From Beverwykella pulmonaria (taxonomy: Eukaryota; Ascomycota; Dothideomycetes; Pleosporales; Melanommataceae): a stretch of DNA of 64,000 bases. Both the position numbers and the translations under genes were made by a program. The notes beneath the pieces were generated by a model. The model was not told the origin of the DNA. It ran no database searches and saw nothing but the letters and a program-made list of their open reading frames with translations. Location of the stretch: positions 368,027-432,026 of the forward strand of contig BCHH01000007.1 in assembly GCA_001599595.1 (NCBI GenBank). The letters run 5' to 3'. Positions 17,748-28,733 of this stretch are shown piece by piece (position 1 is the first letter of the stretch; each line of letters starts with the position of its first letter).

Positions 17748-20639
17748 TGCGATATAAGTTTGCGTGAGAATAGTATGTCACTTGAGAAGAAGGTGCTGTG
17801 ATTGCTAGAAGATGGTATGAATATAACTTCTACAGGTAGTGCAAAATGCAGAGTTAATATACTCGCTACAGCTCACAATATCCATGGGCCCGGTTACAAC
17901 ATTTTCCCGAAAGGTGACTGTCCCGGTCTCCGGTTTTTCTATTCCAAATTACTTTACCTCCGTTGTCATCACTTCGCAACATAGAACTGGATTGAATTTA
18001 AACCCCCATCGGTGAAATTAGTATATACGAGGCGTGTGCACTAGACTATATTGGGAGATTGTCCACCGTACCGAATTGCCGTATTTGAATTGTAAGCATT
18101 CAGCCTCAAAGCTGTCGTACTACGAGGCAGTGTCAGCCACCATAAACGCAATGACACCAGCCAAGTATTTGATAAATCAAAGTCAGCTGAGGCTGGGAAT
18201 GCAGGTAGAGATGCAGAATAATTGATCCTATGAGAAATGAAGGACATTTGGAATACTATACACTAGGCAACAAGTGGGTCTAAGCGGTTTACTAGTCTGA
18301 CTTCCTCATAAGTGGACCCGTCTTCGCATATGGTTGGATTAGCTCACTCGTTCCCGCATTAATACTTATGCTACCATTAAGATGTAGCATAAAATCTGCA
18401 TGTTGAATCAGATAGCCGTGGTAAGAACACCCAAAATCCGAATCTTTGCCATGCATTAGTTAAGCGATATATTCCATGGCTATGTATTGCCGTGATCCCT
18501 GTCTCATTTGACTTCAGAGGGAAGCTCTGCGATACTTGTTTTGAGCTGTATACGCCCCAGAAAACTTGGGTGTTGGCTCGCGCATCTCACGTAAAGTATT
18601 CCCACCCATCTCACGAGATGTGATGCTCTTGTGATGAAGTTCCCTAAGTTTGCCTCAGATTATCTCTTTTGGGTCCTCTGGCATGAAGGAGAGGTTGGAA
18701 TAATCAATTCCTTAAGCAGTGGAGAAACAGCCTTGGCTTGATTGACAGAAAATTCATTTCGCTCATATCCGTTATAATGTAGCTTCATGCAAAAAATGAC
18801 AACCCAAGGTATACTCATTTTCTTTAACTACTCTTCGGATAAGGAAGTATATGTGCTATTTTGGAAAACAGGATACGAGGCTTGAAGATCATACGTCTTG
18901 TATGCTAGGACAATATTGGCTCTATTTACAGGGCTATGATTAAGACTAAGTGAAATTGTGATTTTGACACTCTTGCTTATCGACCTTCAGCGAGTTGTGG
19001 CATTGACTAACTATAGCACCTAAATATTATTGTCGTATGCAAGATCAAAAGCCTCTTCAGAACAATCCCGAGCGTCACTCAGTAGTTAGAGATGAGAGAC
19101 TACGGAATAAATGGAGGCGTGCGTGATATTACTGTTATCCAGAAGAGTCGTTATCGCTTGAAGAGAGTCGGATTTTGTTATGAATTGAGTAGAGAGGCTT
19201 AAGGATGGCGAATCGTCGACGTCAAATGGATATGAATTATCGTTTGGCCTGAATGACGATGTGTCGTGCTCTCCTAGGGTAAGACTTGCATACGCCTCGG
19301 GTATTTCTTTGAAACCATGAATGCTGTACCTAATTGAGTACAAGTCGTATGTTATGCTTACTAAAGGCCCTACGGCTGTATATTCATACACCAAGCTCGG
19401 CACTTTATATTAGTCATCAATGATTTCATAACATATGGTTGAGGGGAGTTTCAAGCCAGAAGAGTTTACAAGCTGTGGGGCAAGTCCAAATACCTCGAGG
19501 TAGAAATCCTTCGACTACTGGGGAATTAAGGGTAAGACCCCCCTTATTCCGGACTTGAATGCCAATCATTTCCTGTCTGAAGAGGTGATTGCCTTTGTAA
19601 CCTGGTTGGTAATCGAAATCAGGTTGTAGATACCCAGACATTTCCACGTTTAAGATTCGTTGAGGCGAAATAGATGGAGAAACGCACCTCTCATGTCATT
19701 TCCATTAGGAGAGTCATCTGGCGTGCAGCCCTCAGAAACTGTCCTCCATGTTTTCTAGCCGGTGGTTGATGGTAGTTTTCTAGCAGGTGGTTGATGGTAG
19801 TACTGGTATTCCGACTAGAATTATGAAGTAGTTCCACCATCCGTCATTTCCGGCTCAGTTTTGGAATGGGAAGAAGTTGAATGGCATCGAGGTCATATTG
19901 TGTTACTAAAGATCTGTAGTACTCAAATGTTCTTAGGACCTATATCCTGTTTCGATATAACTATAAACTACGATAACCGTGAAGGAACTTATAGAGTAGA
20001 ATGTGAATGGTGAGTACCTTAGTATGAACAAGTTTCAAAACTTCAAACATGCAACTATTTCAGTGTTGGGATCTTTCTCCAAGCTAATACGCCTCAGTGA
20101 TGGCTGAAGTTTTGTAATGATTTAAGTATGCCTTCATTTGCCTTCAAAAAACCAGAGACGAATTAGAGGCAGAGTAGTTAGTTAATCCACTCCACATCAC
20201 AAGGAGATCAACGTTTCTAGACTTGTAATAACGCCAATAAAGATATCTCAATAAACACAGACATAACCACAACTCTTTGCTATTACATCACTCAAGTATC
20301 AGTAGTTGTTTTTGTCTAAAGATATAGTACTCCTCGAAGGACTCAAATGTCTAATCAAACAGTGGAATGAGGAAATATTCGGCTTCTCAGTATTGAAGGC
20401 AAGTACAATTGAACAGTTACACAGAACGCATAAGTGGCTTACACTACAGCCACGTACGCATTCCATCGTTTGGCACTTTATAGCCCTTTCGCAATAGACA
20501 GATTACTTTATCACTTTATCTAGGGTAGTCTGGTAGTATTTTTAATTCAACTTAGCAGTCACAGTAACATATGTCTCATACGTAATCACTGAGACAGTGG
20601 CTCAAATTCTCACGATGGAGAGCTCAGGTGGTCTTGCAT
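17748..20639. other. Gene-poor accessory stretch
   Basis: About 2.9 kb without a gene I can support. Minus-strand frames at 19086-19403 (GTG start) and 19426-19641 (ATG 19641) are open but match nothing I know and cannot be joined by a normal-length intron. A 25-bp tandem duplication is at 19751-19800. Confidence 0.4.
19751..19800. repeat. 25-bp tandem duplication
   Basis: Two adjacent 25-bp copies containing GGTGGTTGATGGTAG, differing at one base (CC versus CA after TTTTCTAG). Confidence 0.85.
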
Positions 20640-20647
20640 CCCTAGAG
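20640..20647. repeat. Left target-site duplication of hAT element
   Basis: CCCTAGAG here against GCCTAGAG at 21511-21518: seven of eight bases match, the duplication length typical of hAT. Confidence 0.7.
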
Positions 20648-21510
20648 CAGAGATGTCAACAATCAATCCTAACAAGCCGGATTGAATTGGCTTGGTCTCT
20701 TCTGCAAGCCAAGTCAATCAAGCCGAAGAATGGTCCCCGTAGCAATCAATCAAGCCGAATTCTCTGGATTGATTGACTTGGATTGATACTTGTGTTGTTA
20801 TCATACTGAGTTATTGAGGATTATTGTAAGGGTTAGGGTCACTAGGCGATGGTAACAGAGGATAGCACGGAGAGAGAGTTCGCATTCCCGAAGAATACTC
20901 AAACGAATCGCTACCGAGCACAACCCGTAGCGATGCGGGACTATATATGCCTAGTCATGTGATGTCACCTGATTATAGCCTAGACAGAGTAGCCCACCTC
21001 TCCCAATCTGGCCTAGTCTAACCCCAATAAGGTTCGACCTAGCTCCAGGGGCCTTACATAGAGCGTGAAAAACAGTACCCACTGCTCACAAGCTTCACCC
21101 TCAATCTATTGAGTATAACTGCTGCTGCAGCTGATTGTGAGAGGACTTTCTCTGAGCTCGGTGATCTACTTGAACGACGACGACTACGTATAAAGCCTGA
21201 TCTGTTATTGGCCCTGCAAAGTTTGCGGAGCTGGAAACGGCTTGGCCTGAAACCTCTGGGTACTCTGGGAGGGCTCACCACCTCGAGATCTATAGCTGGG
21301 AGCCAGCTCTCATGTATTTACGACATAGATCAAAGTTTCACGTGACCCTACCATTCACGATCACGTGCGCTAAGCGATTAAACAAGCCAATTCAAGCCAA
21401 TCAAGCCTCAGAGCCTGCAGTGGATTGACTAATCAAGCCGTGAGTGCCCCTGGGGTCAATCAATCAAGCCTCCGGGCCGTAGATTGATTGATTGATTGTT
21501 GACATCTCTG
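20648..21510 (+). mobile_element. Internally deleted hAT DNA transposon, 863 bp
   Basis: The left end CAGAGATGTCAACAATCAATC is the exact reverse complement of the right end, giving at least 21 bp of terminal inverted repeat. An 8-bp near-perfect target duplication flanks it. Subterminal regions on both sides are rich in AATCAAGCC-type repeats. Inside, 21109-21249 encodes a hAT C-terminal dimerisation motif (AAADCERTFSELGDLLERRR, then LRSWKRLGL), so the element derives from an autonomous hAT that lost most of its transposase. It needs a transposase in trans. Confidence 0.9.
21109..21345 (+). pseudogene. hAT transposase C-terminal dimerisation remnant
   Basis: A frame of 78 codons whose first 47 residues match the hAT family C-terminal region (CERTFSELGDLLERRRLRIK, LLLALQSLRSW). 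No upstream catalytic RNase H-like domain is present in the element. It starts with a non-ATG codon in context and is not an independent gene. Confidence 0.85.
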
Positions 21511-21518
21511 GCCTAGAG

Positions 21519-22091
21519 CACACGACAAAAAGGAAAGCTCAAGATCAATAAGCTAATAAATCCAGGCTTCCGATAAGAAGTCCTTCCAGGTGAAAGTATT
21601 CAATGAAGCCATCTCTCTGAATCGCGCATTAGATCTCCCAACTCCTTTTTTGTGTGTAGCAGTTTCTGCATCCTGTAATGGAAATTTAGTACGTCTCAAT
21701 GCTATCCTCGGTGCGCACAGTGAATATTGGCGAGAGCGATATTAGTTTACTAGCACAGTCTGCGACTCTACCGGCTTTATAAGAACCGGGATTTTGGATA
21801 TTCACAGCATTCAGACATATCCAGTACCCAATTTGGTTCCAACAAAACCGACGACTAGAATAACATTCTACCAGAATAACTCTCGAGACGAGGACGATCT
21901 AACTCGATTAAACCTCGGCTCAACTCTAACTGGTAGATTCTAGAGGGTGGTGAGTGGGACTACCATGGACAATGTTGGAGCACCATGTATCATCTGTAGA
22001 TATTGCTATTAGGGCGAACAACATTGTGGTAGTTTAAGTAGCTTAAGGCTCATCCTATTATTGCCAACACTTCTTGTTACTAGACACAAAT
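21519..22091. other. Gene-free stretch, upstream region of the secreted-protein pseudogene
   Basis: No supported feature. It would have contained the promoter of the pseudogene that starts at 22092. Confidence 0.4.
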
Positions 22092-22666
22092 ATGTATTTG
22101 CTCTCCCTACGAGTAACCCCTTTGATGATTGCCTCTGCTTCCCTAACAGCTGTAGTTGGAAATGCGTATACCCATCCCGGCGATCTTCTAAATGTCGGTA
22201 ATAAAAGGGTTGTTTAACTAGAAAACGCTAACTTTTGCTCAGATATACTTTTGCAGTCAAAGTAATTGGGGGTCATGCACACTAGGTCTTGCATCACCAT
22301 TACGATATAACGCTCTTGAGATTATTAATGACGTAACCTCCATTGCAATTGATCTAGGCCTATGCTATGAGTTTTATACGTAAGCATTCTTCAATTTGAT
22401 CTTCGCTCTTTCTAACTAGTTTAAGCGACACTAATTCTAGCAACTTCTAGGCAGGCTAGGGAGAAAGCAGTGCTTGGTATCCTGGAACTAATTTGTTAGA
22501 GAACGATTTTAAAAATTTGGTTGGTAGTTATAAGTGCTTGGATAGTTCTACGGAGTGCCTAGGTGTAGGAGGTAATCAGACAATAACTACAAGAAGCCCA
22601 AATACTGCTACAGCTTTAGTATCTTTATTAATTCTATCGACTTCATCAGCTTTTTCATATAGTTAG
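22092..22666 (+). pseudogene. Small secreted beta/gamma-crystallin-like protein, disrupted by two TAG codons
   Basis: Exon 1 22092-22193 encodes a signal peptide (MYLLSLRVTPLMIASASLTA). Intron 22194-22242. Exon 2 22243-22379 encodes IYFCSQSNWGSCTLG and later LGLCYEFYT. Intron 22380-22425. Exon 3 starts at 22426. The YFCxxxNWGxC start, a CxxFY block and a later YPG...SYKC block (22478-22537) resemble a family of small fungal secreted proteins with a crystallin-like fold. Exon 3 contains TAG at 22448-22450 and 22457-22459 in positions where the family reading continues in frame afterwards for over 60 codons. CAG-to-TAG by RIP explains both. The first donor (GTCGGT) is weak. The product is therefore probably truncated or not made. 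Confidence 0.6.
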
Positions 22667-23436
22667 ATAGTAGAATTGTGACCTCCTTCCGCTGCTCTTG
22701 ATTTCTGCCGGGATCAAAATCGTACATCCATAACTTTCCCGACCCGACACCGATGCCAATCTTGTTCTCTAACACAGCTGAGCATGACGGCTGGTATTTA
22801 GAGGGCAGCTATACTAATATAGGTCCTGGTGAGGCGAGCCACTCGGCGTCGCGAGCCATATCCAGGGTTTAGGCATTTAAACTCTCTCGTTCGCGAATCT
22901 ATAAAGTTATCGCTAATGTATCCTTGGTCGTCAGTCATTTCTCTTCTATGAGACCACTCCATAACAAATTTACCACGTGTTGGTCAAGCTGTCGCTTCTT
23001 TTGTTGGCGCCACCAATCGCCGCTTCAAATTCTCTCCCTGCTCTTCCGTGGCTCTAGGACTCTTTTTAAAAATCAACGTGCTAGACGGGGAAGTCCTATC
23101 AAAGGATAGGAATAATTCCAGGCTTTAAAGACAGTCTGCTTTAGGGAACAAGCGTTCAGAGAATTTCAAAGGTTTCAGGGCGAGGTATTTTAGCGCGCCT
23201 TAGTATGCATCTGCGACGTTGACATAAGTAACGTTAAGTATTAATATATTATATTTAACACTATCGCAGATTCAGACTAGTGTATTACACTGATTGTGAC
23301 GCATAATAGAAGGATCTAAGATGTTTCTATGGCAAGCCTGCGCATTCGCTCTAGTTTCCCCGGATGCGGCCACCTCTCTCCCAGCAATTAAGAGCGGCTA
23401 AAACCAAGAAGGATAAAATCAATCAATCAACTATAA
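22667..23436. other. Gene-free stretch
   Basis: AT-rich with no supported gene or terminal repeats. It lies 3' of both the pseudogene and the convergent MAPEG gene. Confidence 0.4.
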
Positions 23437-23980
23437 TTATACCCCCAGCAAATCTACCCCAATCTTCCCCACAAGCACTAAAAGTACTACCTGGCTTAAC
23501 GCGGACAGATGAAAACCACCATTGAAAAACCGACCTCTACCGTTGACGTTCTTCTCATTTATGCTAGAATAACCAAGAGCATATATAACACGCCCAAATA
23601 TCCACACAACCCCCGCTGCGGCTGCAAATTTAGGGTACTCCAATCCACTAATAAGCATACCAGTCAAGGCAGCTGGATAGTTCTCAAGAGTGTTATGATG
23701 CGCACGCTGAGCGCAGTTGAACAAATACAAGGCACGCTTCTCCGCGGCAGACGATGCATTGGCAATGGTTTCTGCAGATACGTGGACGTTTGGGTGGGGT
23801 ACTTTGGCGGCTCGGCGGAATGGACCAATGCGCGCTCCTAGCCAGATTAAGAGAGCATAAGAACTCGCTGCCGTGATGAGGACATGGCTATTAGGACAGT
23901 TAACTCTGGTTTTTATGTACTGAGTAAGGTTTTAGTTACCCATATTCCTTAGGGACCTGCATTGTCGCCAATGTAGCCAT
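23437..23980 (-). CDS. MAPEG family microsomal glutathione S-transferase 3-like protein, 163 aa
   Basis: Two exons, 23980-23940 and 23887-23437, with a 52-nt intron (23888-23939, branch-like CTAAT). The spliced N-terminus reads VPKEYGHVLITAASSYALLI, the first membrane helix. The family signature FNCAQRAHHNTLENYP follows, then GLEYPKFAAAAGVVWIFGRV and a last hydrophobic helix (about residues 140-160). Four hydrophobic segments and about 160 residues fit MGST3/MAPEG enzymes, integral to the ER membrane and acting in glutathione conjugation or peroxide reduction. A short insertion after ALGYSS contains INEKNVNGRG. The gene is intact although it lies in a transposon-rich region. Confidence 0.9.
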
Positions 23981-24427
23981 GGTGTCTATGATGTAGGTAA
24001 CGGGGAAAATCTGAAGGTTATGCAAGATATATAACGTGCCAAACAATTGATACAGCGGACAATATATAAGGCTTAATGCTCTAGGTAAAAAGGGGAGCCA
24101 TCGTTGTCAAAGAATCCCTTTATATGATTTCAAAGCAAGCCCAAATACTGGAAGTTTTAAGTCTAATAAAACTGTCAAAGTAATTTTAGCTTAGATTTTC
24201 TGGATTCTCACGATCTTGACCCATATTTAATCCACAAATTACTTTAATAGGTTTGGTATGTGGCGTATACCATAACACTAAACTATCCTGAAATCTGGAC
24301 TAGTGGAAGGGACGGATAGACTCGCGTCCCGAGTCGGCGCAATGAATGCCCGACCAATTAGGTACCATATTTACAACGTTTTAGCAGGGTAAAAAATGAG
24401 AAGGCTGTTTGAAGAAATGGGAAAAGG
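23981..24427. other. Intergenic between MAPEG gene and copia relic
   Basis: Contains the MAPEG promoter (minus strand). Nothing else recognised. Confidence 0.4.
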
Positions 24428-25530
24428 TGTCACGAGTAGAAGGAGGAAGTCAACTGTCTGATGGAAAGTGTGAAACGGTCAGTGAAGAGCTGTATAAAAC
24501 CATAAATGAAGGTATGAGCTAAGCCAAAATAGGAAAATTGTACAGAGGTGAGTTGTGATAACGCGGTCAGGTGTCAATTTGTGTATGAAATGGTCCATGA
24601 AAGAAAATGTTCCTAGACGAGGCTGCTTAGCTTGTCTGCTGTGAGGCGTACAAGGCCTAGTTGAGATATTGATATCATCATCATATGCCTCTGATGGCTG
24701 TATATCGATTGTTGATTTAATTGATGACTGCGTTGATGAATGAGTTGACGATTGTTCTGGAATTGGTGTGGCTTCTGGTGTAAGCAATTGACCTCTATGC
24801 TTTTGATGATGTGGTGGACGGATATTTTCAATATCTGATGTCTCCTGTGGCTGTCCTGGGCTGATAGGATTGATAGAAACGAGCTCGTGTGTAATACGTT
24901 GACTGATCTGCTGCTTTGATTTGGATAGTCCGCAGACCTTACTGTTGTGAGTTCTGGGTGCTCTACCCAAATTGTCTATTGCGTTGATTCCTAGTACACT
25001 TTCTGGCAGCTTGTTGATAGCCTTAGTGCTGGCAAATGCCATAAGCTGATGAAGCTGTGTCGCATCGCTGGTAATTGACCTTTGTTCCTTGGTAGGTCGT
25101 GCACGTGCACGTGCGTGAGAGCTTCTAGCAGCCATCGTAATAGGTGATTGCGATGTGTGTGAAGGGTCTCTGTCTGTATCCTTCATGATCTAATGACCAC
25201 CCCTGCGTGTGGTGTAGCAGACTAGTTGACAATTACTGCGTATGTAGACTAGGTTCTCGCCACTGTCAAAATGCATGCCTGTCCCTTAGGACAGTAAGAC
25301 AAGGCTTGTGAAGAAGCTGGGTATGTAGGCCACGCTGTGGATCACTTGTAATGTAGGACCCTGCAGACCTTAGACAGTAATTGTGGCTCTTCCCCATGCT
25401 TAAATCTTAAGTTTAATCCTCTAGCTATAAGCTAATTATTGGGTAGTGCATTGCGTTCCCATGTGAAGTTGGCGAGGTTGTTTAATACATTTACGTTAGC
25501 TCCTGGGTCTAGGATCTAGCAGTGTAGCAG
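24428..25530 (-). mobile_element. Ty1/copia retrotransposon relic with LTR fragment
   Basis: Reading the minus strand from high to low coordinates: 25530-25400 encodes the copia protease (ILDPGANVNVLNN; a TAG just before it fits a former TGG). About 25360-25200 continues with HSVAYIPSFFTSLVLL and GTGMHFDSGENL, the segment after the protease. 25186-24600 is a GAG-pre-integrase-like region (LHQLMAFAS, KAINKLPESVLGI, KVCGLSKSKQQIS). It then jumps to a proline-rich linker (LTPEATPIPE) and runs into an LTR-like end 24540-24428. The integrase core, RT and RNase H are missing. The LTR part shares its first 110 bp with the solo LTR at 14690, including TGTCACGAGTAG and CAACTGTCTGATGG. Confidence 0.75.
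24479..25186 (-). pseudogene. Open remnant of copia pol (pre-integrase region plus linker), 235 codons
   Basis: ATG-initiated frame, but the ATG lies just after an in-frame stop that interrupts the upstream copia frame, so the start is accidental. Residues about 25-125 fit the GAG-pre-integrase region of copia polyproteins. The Ser/Thr/Gln-rich rest fits the linker between integrase and reverse transcriptase, and the end reads into the LTR. Not a host gene. Confidence 0.65.
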
Positions 25531-25894
25531 TGGATTCTCTAGCTTGTGTGAGTGCTTAGTAGATGCTACAGGATTGCTTGAATTATTCTATACAGCGTTT
25601 AGTGGCGAAGTTGCGGGGCCCAATTGGATGCCGCGCCAAGCTCTGACGCGAGAGGGCTGTTGGAGCTGTCATCCCCGCACTGGCTGCCGTGACTTCCCTC
25701 TTCCCCAACATCGCGCACCGCAAGTGCTGACGCTCATCCATCGACTCGATTCCGCACCCTCGGCCACGTCCTATCGATATGGACGATTCGGCAGCTATGG
25801 ACCCGGAGATGAAGTTCCATCATGGACCATCGCAAAGCCCCTCCTCCATGGTACGATTCCTGAAACAGTGTTACGAGCGGCAGACTGCACAATC
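25531..25894. promoter_or_regulatory. Upstream region of the acyl-CoA ligase gene, adjoining the copia relic
   Basis: Composition changes at about 25605 from AT-rich transposon-like sequence to GC-rich unique sequence. The 290 bp before the ATG at 25895 must hold the core promoter. An in-frame open extension reaches upstream to 25544 but has no family similarity. Confidence 0.4.
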
Positions 25895-27848
25895 ATGGCG
25901 GCCGTAACAACATCCCTCACCCAGGATGGGATGCGTATATACAAGAACCCGCACTCGGTAGACGTTCCAAAGGTCGACCTCCTCACGCTCCTCTTCGGTA
26001 TGCCTATGTCTTTTTCCAATCTTGCTTTTACTAACACGTTATACAGAGTCAGAGGGCTCCCTCGCCGAGGAAGACACCCCCCTCCACCTCTCAGCCTCGA
26101 ACCCAGACATCCACCTCACCAAGTCCACCCTCCGAGCGCTGACCGAACGCATCGCGCACTTACTGCGACACGGCCTTTCAATTGGCTCCCAAGGCCCCTA
26201 CAAAGATGTCGTTGTGGTCTGTTCCTCGGGGCAGCCCGCAGCAGCCGCCATGTTCTATGGGGTAATAGCTGCAGGCGGCGTGTTCAGCGCTGCGTCACCA
26301 TCGTACACACCCGAAGAGCTGGCTAGGCAGATCAAGCAGGGGCATAGCAATTTGTTGGTTGTGAGTAGGGACAAGGTCGAGGTCGGGAAGAGGGCTGCCC
26401 AGCTAGCTGGTTTATCGCTGGACCGGGTCGTCGTTCTGGATAGCGGACAAAGCTGGGAGGTGCGTACCTTGGATGGCGGGAAGGCCGTGAATGCAGTCAA
26501 TGGACCTCGGATGCCCTGGCGTCGAGTGACGGACGAGGACGAGTTGAAGCGGAGCTTGATTGTCTTGTTGTACAGCTCTGGGACCACTGGGGTGCCAAAA
26601 GGTATATCTTGAGCATATCATGCGCACTGCACTCCGCGAAGACTGACCGTTCCGTTTAGGCGTCATGCTCTCGCACTACAACCTCGTTTGCCAGCTCTAC
26701 ATACCCTCGGTCCAAGCCCGCGCCCACGTCGCTGCAGCCGTCGCAGCCGGCGAGCCTGCACCATCTCCTTTTCGCACTCTTGCACACCTACCCATCGCAC
26801 ACATCGCAGGTGTCTTCGGCTATCTCATCTCGCCCATGTACAGCGGCGGCGCGGTATATTGGATGCCCAAATTCAGCTGGCAGCCTTTCCTATCCTACTT
26901 CAAGAAGCTGCAAATCACAGGCTTCTACACGGTCCCAAGCATTTTCCTGCGAATTGCGAAAAGCGAAGATGTTACGGACCATTTCGACACTTGTGAAGTC
27001 GCAATAACGGGCGCTGCACCCATGGACGCGGAGCTTCAGCAAGCCGCAAATGCGCGACTAGGCAAGGGCAAGACGCGCATCAGTCAGACATGGGGGTTGA
27101 GCGAGACGACCGTGAGTTCTTCAATCCCCACAGCCCCCTCCTAGATACCAGATGCTTAAACTTTTACCGGAAATTTCACGCGATGTGCAAAGCTTGGTTG
27201 AGCTTGGAAAGGCTTGAATACTGACACATAATGTCTCAGGGTGCAGTCACGGCAATGCCACGCGGGTCCTCTGACGTGACCGGTTCCATATCTCCCGTGT
27301 TGCCAAACATGGAGATGCGCATCGTGGACGACGAGTACCACGACGTCGAGCCCGGACAACCTGGCGAGATTATCGTGCGAGGGCCTTTTGTCACGAATGG
27401 GTACTTCGACAACGAGGAGGCGACCAAGGGCACATTTCACGAAGGCTGGTTCTGCACAGGCGATATTGCCGTAGATAGGCAAGGCAAATTCTATATTGTG
27501 GACAGGAAAAAAGAGCTGCTTAAGTATAAGGGACTGCAGATTGCTCCTGCGGAGATTGAGAACCATCTTATCACTCATCCGGAGATCCTGGAAGCCGCTG
27601 TAGTGGGCATTCTAATCGAGGGCGGGAGTGAGGTTCCGAGAGCGTATGTAGTGTTGAGACAAGATGGTGGTTTGAGCGAGGATGATGTGAAGGAGTTTGT
27701 AAGGTCGGCTTTGGCCGAGTACAAACAGTTGAGGGGTGGTGTGCGATTTGTTGAGGAGCTGCCGAAGAATGCAGTGGGAAAGATATTGAGGAGAGAGTTG
27801 AGGGATAGGGCGAGGGTGGAAGACGGTAGCGTGAAGGCAAAGCTTTAA
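25895..27848 (+). CDS. Peroxisomal 4-coumarate-CoA-ligase-like acyl-CoA synthetase, 572 aa
   Basis: Four exons: 25895-25997, 26047-26601, 26660-27111 and 27240-27848; introns of 49, 58 and 128 nt. The product is an ANL-superfamily adenylate-forming ligase that activates a carboxylic acid with ATP and couples it to CoA. Motifs: P-loop YSSGTTGVPKG (about residues 210-220, split by intron 2), TWGLSETT at the end of exon 3, GWFCTGDIA, DRKKELLKYKGLQIAP, and the catalytic lysine region KNAVGKILRRELR. The C-terminus SVKAKL ends in AKL, a type 1 peroxisomal targeting signal. Substrate is unknown: fatty, phenylpropanoid or polyketide side-chain acids are options. The gene starts 365 bp from a copia relic. 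An upstream Met in the same frame cannot be excluded. Confidence 0.9.
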
Positions 27849-28343
27849 AATGGCATGCGCAATTTTTATCACGGTTTGAACAGGTAGGTACGAGGCATGA
27901 GCGGAACGGGTAATTATATATCAAAATCATAGATTGGGTATAGTATCCACTTCAATCATTGCAAAACCATGAGGAAGAAAACCACCCCACCCCCACCCCA
28001 CCCCCCATTTCTATTACACCAGCCATCACGCCGCTCTTCGTAAGTCGTCATCCAACAAATGTGTCCACCTCGGCCCCTATCACGAGCCACGTATGCAATC
28101 GCTTGCTGGTATTGCAGTCCTCCCTCGTCGCTCTCCCGTTGCGGGCTCAAGTCATGCGTCATGCGTCATTCAATATTAAAATCATGTCAACCATCCGTGC
28201 TGTCCACTCAGTGTTCCGTCCATTGCATATCCGTCTCCGCCTAGGGTGCCTCCTAGGTGACCAGACTATTGATATGCTCGTGTCATTGTTGGCTCGTTCT
28301 TCCCGTCTCATATTCCCCTCTCGTCTCGCAAGCGTCGTTATGC
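27849..28343. other. Convergent intergenic region
   Basis: Between the stop codons of the acyl-CoA ligase (plus) and the small protein gene (minus). Contains a C-rich tract near 27985-28005 and presumably both terminators. No gene supported. Confidence 0.4.
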
Positions 28344-28544
28344 TCACTCCAGCTCATCTACGCTCTCGATGCTCGGGGCAGGTGATGAGCCCCGGGAGTA
28401 TGGTGTGGCAGTGACGGATGATGAAGTAGTGTCGAGAGTGAGCGAAGGAGTAGTGGTGACATCCTCTTCGCAGGGGAGAACGGGTATGCGTAGCATTTGG
28501 CGGCCGACGAGGTTGGGGATGTAGACGTATTGTGGTGAAGACAT
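28344..28544 (-). CDS. Small hypothetical protein, 66 aa
   Basis: The open frame extends upstream to 28760, but its 5' part covers a TATATA box (28725-28731) and a typical CA-rich fungal leader ending ...AAAACAATG, so I place the start at 28544. The protein begins MSSPQYVYIPNLVGRQMLRI and continues with a Thr/Ser-rich, acidic tail ending SIESVDELE. No signal peptide, Cys or membrane segment. Family not recognised; the ordered N-terminus followed by a low-complexity tail looks like a short expressed protein rather than chance. Confidence 0.6.
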   Translation of the reverse strand: MSSPQYVYIPNLVGRQMLRIPVLPCEEDVTTTPSLTLDTTSSSVTATPYSRGSSPAPSIESVDELE

Positions 28545-28722
28545 TGTTTTGAGGTGGTGGCGTTTGGTTGAGGTGAAGATGAATTTAGTGGTAGTTGTAG
28601 TTGTATGTGATTGCAATGGGTGGTAGAAGGTAGAACTAAAGTTCAACTTCTTGTGTGGTGCGGATTGAGTATTGTGCCTTTCTAGTATAATAGTTGCCTC
28701 TCCACCGTGGGGCCTACGGTCC

Positions 28723-28733
28723 TCTATATACAC
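28723..28733 (-). promoter_or_regulatory. TATA box of the 66-aa gene
   Basis: TATATA on the minus strand about 180 nt upstream of the ATG at 28544, followed downstream by CA-rich leader sequence. Confidence 0.5.

Noticed and set aside
19086..19403. Minus-strand 105-codon frame as a gene
   Set aside because: It starts with GTG, has no ATG near the start and no normal-size intron joins it to 19426-19641.
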